Source of the DNA: a virus
Direction: 5' to 3' (one strand)
Virus record (IMG/VR): IMGVR_UViG_3300009503_000019
Coordinates: 1 to 64,000 of that record
DNA: 64,000 nt
Positions 58,816 through 64,000 of the stretch are shown here, one piece after another; the first letter of the stretch is position 1, and every line of letters starts with the position of its first letter. The notes beneath the pieces were generated by a model that saw only the letters and a program-made list of their open reading frames with translations, had not been told where the DNA came from and ran no database searches. The position numbers were made by a program, and so were the translations under genes.

Positions 58816-59061
58816 ATGTATAGAGACGAAGCACTTTTTGAGGATCCGCTGGTAAAAATAGCGGAAAAGGAATTAAAATTTCCTACAATAACAGAATTTG
58901 AAAAAATCGCCGCTGGATATCGCTTGAAGTTAAATGCTCATGATCTTAAAACAGCACAGAAAATTGCTTCTATGATAAAATTCTTTTCAAAACATCCAAA
59001 AGTTGCTACCGTAGTTCGCGATGCGGCAACTATTGGTTTGATTAAGTCTAGAAAAAAATAA
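58816..59061 (+). CDS. Small head-cluster protein, 81 aa
   Basis: Starts MYRDEALFEDPLVKIAEKEL, loosely like family B leaders (acidic start, KIAE). Helical, basic C-terminus (LIKSRKK). GGAGGCTAGCC upstream. Unknown. Confidence 0.55.
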   Translation: MYRDEALFEDPLVKIAEKELKFPTITEFEKIAAGYRLKLNAHDLKTAQKIASMIKFFSKHPKVATVVRDAATIGLIKSRKK

Positions 59062-59079
59062 TTTATAAGGAGGTTTAAA

Positions 59080-59430
59080 ATGATGTACTACGACGACATA
59101 AACGCTCTTTTAGAAGAGGCAATGATAAAAGAAGCAGCTGCTGAAGAGCTGCTTGCTGAAAGTGAAGAGCTTTATAAATTGGCTCAACTTGGAGAACTTT
59201 TAGGGATTCCTGCTGCAGAAGTTTTATCTCGTGCAAGACAAGAGACTGTTCCAATTACGCAACTTGTAGGATATGAAACAAGACTTACTCCTAGTGTAAC
59301 ACAAAGAATGAGAGCAGCTTTAGCAAGATTAATAAGAGCTAAGGCGTTCTTACCTACTGCAGTCGGTCTAGGAGCTCTCGGACTTGGTGCTGGAGCAGGA
59401 TATTTAGCAGCTCGTCCACGTAAGAGATAA
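59080..59430 (+). CDS. Family B protein
   Basis: 116 residues. Canonical leader MMYYDDINALLEEAMIKEAA, then AEELLAESEELYKLA (residues 1-35), a short linker, and a C-terminal AVGLGALGLGAGAGYLAA hydrophobic glycine-zipper with ARPRKR tail. The clearest example of the two-module architecture. AAGGAGGTTTAAA upstream. Confidence 0.7.
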   Translation: MMYYDDINALLEEAMIKEAAAEELLAESEELYKLAQLGELLGIPAAEVLSRARQETVPITQLVGYETRLTPSVTQRMRAALARLIRAKAFLPTAVGLGALGLGAGAGYLAARPRKR

Positions 59431-59439
59431 AAATAATTA

Positions 59440-59847
59440 ATGCATTCTTCTATCTTCTACACTAGAGCGTTGATGAAAAGCGCAGCAGCGGAAAAACTTC
59501 ATATTGAAAGTATATTGCTTTATAAATTGGCTGGAGAACTTTATCGCGAAGAAACAGAAGCATTATTAAAATCAATAGGAATTAATCCAGAAACTGTTGT
59601 ATATCATCCTCCTCTAGGCGAACTTTATAGACAAGAAGTTGCCCCTGTAATTCAAGCACGTCCACAAGAAATATTATCTGCCGAACAAGAGATAGCTGAA
59701 CTTCCGAAAACTATCGAAACTGCTCAACAGGCAGGTAAACTTAGAAGATTAATTAAATCCAAAGCATTCTTACCGGCGGCAGTTGGTCTCGGAGCTTTAG
59801 GACTTGGTTTAGGTGGGAGCTACTTATTATCCCATAGGAGATATTAA
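59440..59847 (+). CDS. Family B protein
   Basis: 135 residues. Leader MHSSIFYTRALMKSAAAEKL (K-S-A-A-A instead of K-E-A-A-A), a helical linker with GELYRQEVAPVIQARP, and a C-terminal KAFLPAAVGLGALGLGLGGS that matches 59080-59430 closely, then YLLSHRRY. Only weak ribosome binding; 1-base overlap with the next gene. Confidence 0.65.
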   Translation: MHSSIFYTRALMKSAAAEKLHIESILLYKLAGELYREETEALLKSIGINPETVVYHPPLGELYRQEVAPVIQARPQEILSAEQEIAELPKTIETAQQAGKLRRLIKSKAFLPAAVGLGALGLGLGGSYLLSHRRY

Positions 59848-60458
59848 TGTATTATTCTAATTTCAATACTGATATTAATTCTTTAAAAGAATCTCTTATT
59901 CTTGATGAGCTTCAAAAGGAATTGATAAAAGAAGCACAATGGGAATGGTTAAAACAGTTAGGACGTCGTGTTTCAGGCGGTTTTGCTCGATATTTTAGAG
60001 GAGCGTCGCCTGCAATTAGAACATCCGCAGAGGAAGCTGCACGACAAAGAGAATTATATGAACATTTCATAAGAGGTCTTCCTGGAGCAGAAGCAACTCG
60101 TAAAGGACGGATAGGACGTGCTTTTGAAAAAGCAAAAGGATTACTACGACGAAAACAAAAAGTTCCAGAAGCTCCGGCAGCAAAAGGACCAGGTGAACGT
60201 TATTGGGGAGAGGTTGCACCTGTGATTCAACCACGTCCTGCGGAGAGAATTGAAGAAGCATTTGAAACTGCATTAGCTAGAGAGACTGCAACTCAGCCTA
60301 CTGCAACAGAAGTGGCTCAAACTGTGACTCAAACTGCTCCAGTAGCAGAAACTACTCAAGGTCGAAGATGGATTGGTCCAGCAATTGTTGGTGGTGGATT
60401 GGCAGCAGGTGGATTATTAGGATATGGTTTAAGTAGAAGAAGGAGAGAAGAAGAATGA
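59847..60458 (+). CDS. Family B-like protein, 203 aa
   Basis: Longer member: leader region with LDELQKELIKEAQWEWLKQL, an Arg-rich middle (RRVSGGFARYFRG), the segment GEVAPVIQPRPAERI shared with 59440-59847, a Thr/Ala-rich stretch, and a C-terminal IGPAIVGGGLAAGGLLGYGL with SRRRREEE. Same modular plan with diverged leader. Confidence 0.6.
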   Translation: MYYSNFNTDINSLKESLILDELQKELIKEAQWEWLKQLGRRVSGGFARYFRGASPAIRTSAEEAARQRELYEHFIRGLPGAEATRKGRIGRAFEKAKGLLRRKQKVPEAPAAKGPGERYWGEVAPVIQPRPAERIEEAFETALARETATQPTATEVAQTVTQTAPVAETTQGRRWIGPAIVGGGLAAGGLLGYGLSRRRREEE

Positions 60459-60730
60459 TGCCTTATAGAGATTTAATTTTTGAGGCAATGTTAAAAGAAG
60501 CGGCAGCATACGAACTTCTGAGAGAAAGTAATTATTTGTATAAACTCGCAGGTGGATTCTGGGCTAGAGCTGGCGAATACTTATCAAAAGTTCCAGAATA
60601 CTGGCAGAAATTCAGAACTTCTAAATATTTCTGGCCTACTGTTGCAGGTGTTGGGGGATTAACCGTTGGTGGACTAGGTGGTGCAGTGTATGGACTCAGT
60701 AGACCCAGGAAACGATATATTGAAGAATAA
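60455..60730 (+). CDS. Family B protein
   Basis: 91 residues: MMPYRDLIFEAMLKEAAAYE leader, LLRESNYLYKLA, short helical linker, then YFWPTVAGVGGLTVGGLGGA and a LSRPRKRYIEE basic tail. Four-base overlap with the upstream gene. Confidence 0.65.
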   Translation: MMPYRDLIFEAMLKEAAAYELLRESNYLYKLAGGFWARAGEYLSKVPEYWQKFRTSKYFWPTVAGVGGLTVGGLGGAVYGLSRPRKRYIEE

Positions 60731-60749
60731 AATTAAGGAGGTTTAAAAA

Positions 60750-61127
60750 ATGTACTACGATGAGTTTGATCTTTTGATAGAATTAGAGAAAGAAGCAGCT
60801 TTAGAAAAAATAGCACAAGGTAAACTTAGATCAGTTTTACGCAAAATTCCATTGCTTGGTAGATTAGTAAAAGCCCCGCCTCGTCCTTTAACCAGAACAG
60901 AAAGATTAGCTGCAAGATTGGGGGCATTTGCAACAAGACATCCATATCTTTCTTTAGGAATTCCAGCAGCTGGATTAGGCCTTGGTGTAGCAGGTGGATA
61001 TCTTCTTGGTAGCAGAATGGGAGGTATTGGATTAGCAGCGGGTCAAGAACCTCTTACAACTGAATTAGCAGCTGATCAGGAACCTCTTACAATAGAGGAT
61101 TTGGGATATTATCTCGGTGAGATTTAA
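60750..61127 (+). CDS. Family B-like protein, 125 aa
   Basis: Leader MYYDEFDLLIELEKEAALEK is shorter but retains KEAALEKIA. Arg-rich linker, then a glycine-zipper LGIPAAGLGLGVAGGYLLGS. The C-terminus carries a near repeat QEPLTTEL/QEPLTIED instead of the basic tail. AAGGAGGTTTAAAA upstream. Confidence 0.65.
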   Translation: MYYDEFDLLIELEKEAALEKIAQGKLRSVLRKIPLLGRLVKAPPRPLTRTERLAARLGAFATRHPYLSLGIPAAGLGLGVAGGYLLGSRMGGIGLAAGQEPLTTELAADQEPLTIEDLGYYLGEI

Positions 61128-61588
61128 TGATAGTTCCTAAGAGAATAAATAAATATTCTCATATCGCTCTTCTCAAAAAAATTGCACAAGCAGCGGAGAC
61201 TGCAACAATAACAACAGAAAAAGCATTGAAGAAACCTACACCTCAAATATCACATCCTAAAATTTCGCAGCAAAAACCATCTGCTCAGAAGAAATTTGAA
61301 AAGATGGGTTCATTCGAGAATATTGCTATTAAATATGCTAATTTCTTGAATAAAGTTGGTTCTTCTATATTACCCACATTAAATATCAATATTGACAATG
61401 AAATGAAAAAAGAAGCGATTAAATGGTGGCCCTGGATGAAACGATTGGGATTACTTGGAGCAGGATATTATCTTGGATATAGATCCGCAAAGAGCAAATA
61501 TGGTCCGCAGCCCCCACCAGAAATGGCGAATCCCCTTGAAAGTGGTTATTTTCTTACACCTGAAATGGAATATGGAGGTATGAAATGA
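61127..61588 (+). CDS. Head-cluster protein with Gly hydrophobic segment
   Basis: 153 residues, basic N-terminus with LKKIAQAAETATITTEKALK, Pro-rich linker, and WWPWMKRLGLLGAGYYLGYR with a basic stretch, followed by a Pro/Glu tail. Related in plan to family B. One-base overlap with 60750-61127 and 4-base overlap with 61585. Confidence 0.55.
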   Translation: MIVPKRINKYSHIALLKKIAQAAETATITTEKALKKPTPQISHPKISQQKPSAQKKFEKMGSFENIAIKYANFLNKVGSSILPTLNINIDNEMKKEAIKWWPWMKRLGLLGAGYYLGYRSAKSKYGPQPPPEMANPLESGYFLTPEMEYGGMK

Positions 61589-61917
61589 CAGGACCAGAAA
61601 AAATAAGAACTTTATTTAAAGTAGCTTCACAAGTGATAATTAAACTTGCAAATGAGAATAAACAATTGAAAGCTAAATTAGATTATTATGAGAAAAGGGC
61701 TAAAGCGGAGAAAATAGTGGATAAATTGATTCGTGCTGGGCATCTTTCAGAATTTCAAAAAGAAGCAAAGATAAATGAATTGATGAAAGATGATCTCAAA
61801 GCATGGGAAAAAGCAGCTTCTTTAGTATCGACAATGACTTCGTTAGGAGAAACCGTATCTCCAGTTCAATCAAATGATGCAGAAAATGAACTCATTAAAG
61901 CTTTATTGAGTTCGTAA
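61585..61917 (+). CDS. Coiled-coil small head-cluster protein
   Basis: 110 residues, mostly helical: residues 15-60 form a coiled-coil-like stretch (KLANENKQLKAKLDYYEKRA). No membrane segment. Possibly a scaffold or core component. Coupled by ATGA to the upstream gene. Confidence 0.55.
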   Translation: MTGPEKIRTLFKVASQVIIKLANENKQLKAKLDYYEKRAKAEKIVDKLIRAGHLSEFQKEAKINELMKDDLKAWEKAASLVSTMTSLGETVSPVQSNDAENELIKALLSS

Positions 61918-61938
61918 AAAAAAGAAGGAGGTTAAAAT

Positions 61939-62355
61939 ATGGCGCTGACAGAACTAAAACTGAGACTTTTAAAAGCAGCAATAGGTGTTACCGAAGAAAA
62001 GGTGAGTTTAAGTACAGCATTTAATGAAGGTATGGCTCTGGTATATGATGCAACTGCCGGAGCCTGGAAAGCAGGTAATGCAACTGATGGAAAGGTTCCA
62101 CTCAGAGTAGTCTATTTTGGCTATGCATCAGATCGACCGGATGTTATGCAACTCGGGCAGTGTAAAACAATTGCCGCTCCATGCGTGATAACCGTTAGTG
62201 TAGACAACGTTATAACTGCAACTGGTAGAATTCCAACTGCAGGAAGTGGAATTATCATAACTGGTGGTAAATATGCAGCTGTGAGTGGTACTGAAGTTCC
62301 ATGTGGAATGTGCCTCGGCGTGAAAGGCGATGAATACGAGATTGAACTCTATTAA
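61939..62355 (+). CDS. Head decoration-type protein
   Basis: 138 residues, beta-rich: AFNEGMALVYDATAGAWKAG, then PLRVVYFGYASDRPDV and CVITVSVDNVITATGRIPTA. The pattern and position just before the major capsid gene fit a small capsid decoration or stabilising protein. AAGGAGGTTAAAAT upstream. Family not firmly identified. Confidence 0.5.
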   Translation: MALTELKLRLLKAAIGVTEEKVSLSTAFNEGMALVYDATAGAWKAGNATDGKVPLRVVYFGYASDRPDVMQLGQCKTIAAPCVITVSVDNVITATGRIPTAGSGIIITGGKYAAVSGTEVPCGMCLGVKGDEYEIELY

Positions 62356-62367
62356 GGAGGTGAAACA

Positions 62368-63339
62368 ATGTACGGAAATACAATGAGATTATTCTTAAAT
62401 AAATTAGACACAGGTTTATCAAAAGAGGCACAAGGAGCCCTTGCAACAGTAATAAGAAGAAAAGTTCGTGAAAGAGGTATATCTCCAAGAGTTATTCCTT
62501 TTGAAACAATAAGTCCAGGAGATGTGAGAATTCAGAGAGATCTTGATAGAGATATTATCTATTTTGTTGGTGAAAAAGAAGCTGATTCTTATGCAATGGT
62601 TCTTACTCTTGAAGGTAAACCCGGTATAATTGAGCCCAGAGGTACAAGATTTAGGGTTGATTTCTATCAGTTTGCAACTCCGAAAGTCAAAAAGCATGAA
62701 ATCAATCTTCTTTCCTATACATATTCATTTGAAAAATGGTTAGAAGAAAATGTTGTATATGATATTGAAGAAGCTTACGATACCAAATTCTTAACACTTG
62801 CTTTGAGATCGGCTGAAACGACAAATCAGATTGTTCAAACTACAAGTGCAAAATTTACACTTAATGATTTAATTGATCTTCAAAAAGTATTAACTCAAAC
62901 AAAGAAGGCTTCTGATGCTAATATTGTAGTTATGAATAAAACTACATTCCTTGAGTTCTTATCACAGGGTACAACAGTATTCGGTGATGTTCTGCAGAAG
63001 GAAATTGTAATCAATGGATACAAATATCAAACTCTACTTGATACTGCATTTGTCGTAACTGAAAATAATGTTGTCGTTCCTCCAGGAATAGTTTATGCAT
63101 TTGCAAAACCTCAGTATCTTGGTGTAGTTCCAGTTCTTCATGATATAAAATTTTTCATCAAGAAAGAAGGACCAGAAGTTGAATGGAATACATGGTCAAT
63201 ACTCGGAATGAACATTGCTAATGCTTATGGGGTTGCGGTTTTAATTTATGGCTCTAAAGGTTGGTCTGTTAAAAATGGTAAAATCACATATACAGTAGAC
63301 ACTGTTGATTACACCGAACCACCATATCCTGAGAAGTAA
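62368..63339 (+). CDS. Major capsid protein (HK97-fold type)
   Basis: 323 residues. N-terminus with KLDTGLSKEAQGALATVIRR; P-domain-like ...VDFYQFATPKVKKHEINLLS, a long helix region SFEKWLEENVVYDIEEAYDT, the core ANIVVMNKTTFLEF, and strands with PPGIVYAFAKPQYLGVVPVL and a C-terminal GVAVLIYGSKGW. Length, layout and position after protease, scaffold and decoration-type genes identify it as the major capsid protein; a few N-terminal residues may be removed by the prohead protease. AAGGAGGTGAAAC upstream; strong terminator follows. Confidence 0.8.
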   Translation: MYGNTMRLFLNKLDTGLSKEAQGALATVIRRKVRERGISPRVIPFETISPGDVRIQRDLDRDIIYFVGEKEADSYAMVLTLEGKPGIIEPRGTRFRVDFYQFATPKVKKHEINLLSYTYSFEKWLEENVVYDIEEAYDTKFLTLALRSAETTNQIVQTTSAKFTLNDLIDLQKVLTQTKKASDANIVVMNKTTFLEFLSQGTTVFGDVLQKEIVINGYKYQTLLDTAFVVTENNVVVPPGIVYAFAKPQYLGVVPVLHDIKFFIKKEGPEVEWNTWSILGMNIANAYGVAVLIYGSKGWSVKNGKITYTVDTVDYTEPPYPEK

Positions 63340-63362
63340 ATTGTTGTTCTTTTGTATAATTG

Positions 63363-63385
63363 AAGGAGGGGTAAATCCCCTCCTT
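63363..63385 (+). terminator. Strong terminator after the major capsid gene
   Basis: AAGGAGGGG / CCCCTCCTT stem (9 bp) with loop TAAAT, followed by TTTTTTCTTTTT. A textbook rho-independent terminator; it ends the capsid transcript. Confidence 0.85.
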
Positions 63386-63417
63386 TTTTTCTTTTTAAAC
63401 AAAAATAGGAGGTAACA

Positions 63418-63786
63418 ATGGCAATAAAAATACAAAGTGCAGTAAAATATTTAATATCATTAGGGGAAATAATTTTTAATCCTGGAATAATTTATGAACT
63501 TTCAGACGAATTTTATAATAAACATAAAGATGTACTGGATAATCTTGTTAAGAATGGGTTATTAAAAAGAATAGATATACCAGATATTCCTTCAGCATCA
63601 TCTGAGACTGATGAATCATCTAAAGAGGAACCAAAAGTTGAAATAGAAACTAAAGTAGAAGAGAAAAAAGAAGAAGAATCTATACCTAAATTAGAAGTGG
63701 ATGCAGAAGTTGTAGATGAAGTTGCAAATCTTTCTGTTGAGGAAGATTCTTCAAAAAGAAGAGGAAGAAGAAAAAAGGCGGATTAA
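63418..63786 (+). CDS. Small acidic head/neck-region protein
   Basis: 122 residues: globular N-terminus (AIKIQSAVKYLISLGEIIFN, PGIIYELSDEF), then a highly charged Glu/Lys/Ser tail ending KRRGRRKKAD. Preceded by AGGAGGTAACA. Resembles small proteins following capsid genes; no family identified. Confidence 0.55.
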   Translation: MAIKIQSAVKYLISLGEIIFNPGIIYELSDEFYNKHKDVLDNLVKNGLLKRIDIPDIPSASSETDESSKEEPKVEIETKVEEKKEEESIPKLEVDAEVVDEVANLSVEEDSSKRRGRRKKAD

Positions 63787-63859
63787 CATGTATAATTATT
63801 TTCTAATACAATTTTCAATATTATGAAATAAGGAGGTTAGCATGTATAATTATTTTCTA
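63787..63859 (+). repeat. 19-bp direct repeat of a family B start
   Basis: CATGTATAATTATTTTCTA occurs at 63787-63805 and 63841-63859. The first copy encodes MYNYFLIQFSIL and then stops; the second starts the real family B gene. This looks like a partial duplication of the gene start. Confidence 0.65.
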
Positions 63860-64000
63860 GCACAAGCTTTAATTAAAGAAGCAACGGCGTTAGAGCTTTT
63901 AAGGGAAGCGCGATTATTAAAATTAGCTGCTCGTGAAAGTTCTCTAACTCCTGAAGAAAAACTTCGTCTAATAGGACGTGGTGCATTATATGGAGGCCTA
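63842..64000 (+). CDS. Family B protein, 3' partial
   Basis: Runs off the right edge; 53 codons visible. Starts MYNYFLAQALIKEATALELL, then REARLLKLAAR, a clear family B leader. GGAGGTTAGC upstream. Shows that the family continues beyond the major capsid gene. Confidence 0.65.
   Translation, partial: MYNYFLAQALIKEATALELLREARLLKLAARESSLTPEEKLRLIGRGALYGGL

Noticed and set aside
1-64000. tRNA genes
   Set aside because: No stretch with a TTCGA/TTCAA loop and matching acceptor and anticodon stems was recognised on either strand; the structured region at 50471 does not fit a cloverleaf.

Overview
The window is a contiguous piece of a large, very AT-rich tailed-phage genome. The basis is a portal, a large terminase, a probable prohead protease, a major capsid protein, a baseplate spike and tail-fibre-like proteins, plus wall-degrading enzymes. 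Strong AAGGAGG ribosome binding sites suggest a Firmicutes host (perhaps clostridial); this is inference. The phage encodes a fused RNA polymerase beta/beta-prime chain (2,498 residues, carrying an intein) and a sigma-like factor, features of jumbo or otherwise large phages.

Layout. 1-9.5 kb (+ strand): end of a tail/baseplate gene, sigma-like factor, glycosyltransferase, fibre/adhesin-like proteins and a lysis/wall cassette. 9.5-30.2 kb (mostly - strand): an accessory region with about 17 members of an unfamiliar divergent gene family (here 'family A'), a row of small zinc-ribbon proteins, a decayed IS605-type tnpB, a replisome-organizer-like protein, AT-rich palindromic DNA that could be an origin, and an inverted pair of a bipartite 43-bp element 8.8 kb apart. 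30.3-35 kb (+): portal, metalloprotease-like protein and small virion-like proteins. 35-38.5 kb (-): a compact operon of a Cas4-like nuclease, a ThiF/E1-like protein, a possible E2-like protein, two small proteins and a reverse transcriptase whose YxDD box reads YIDN. 38.5-50 kb (+): RNA polymerase, a pyruvoyl-dependent arginine decarboxylase homologue, baseplate spike and a large structural protein. 50-52 kb: structured RNA and two more family A genes. 51.8-64 kb (+): packaging and head genes, with a cluster of small proteins ('family B') sharing an N-terminal KEAAAxELL helix and, in most, a C-terminal glycine-zipper segment plus basic tail.

Expression logic visible in the sequence. Two promoter types stand out. 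Ten + strand units begin with TTGA(C/A/T)(A/T)-N17-TAnnnT-like promoters placed so that the ATG lies 35-38 nt from the first base of the -35 box; no Shine-Dalgarno precedes that ATG, so their first cistrons are probably translated from leaderless mRNAs. Minus-strand accessory operons instead carry TTTTGTTATAAA (an extended -10 form) and good Shine-Dalgarno sites. At 30.26 and 38.51 kb the two types are interleaved in a nearly identical divergent module.

Best candidates for undescribed biology: the RT/E1/E2/Cas4-like operon, family A, family B as possible capsid-targeted internal or ejection proteins, the leaderless late-promoter architecture, several candidate small or structured RNAs, and the arginine decarboxylase inside a structural operon.
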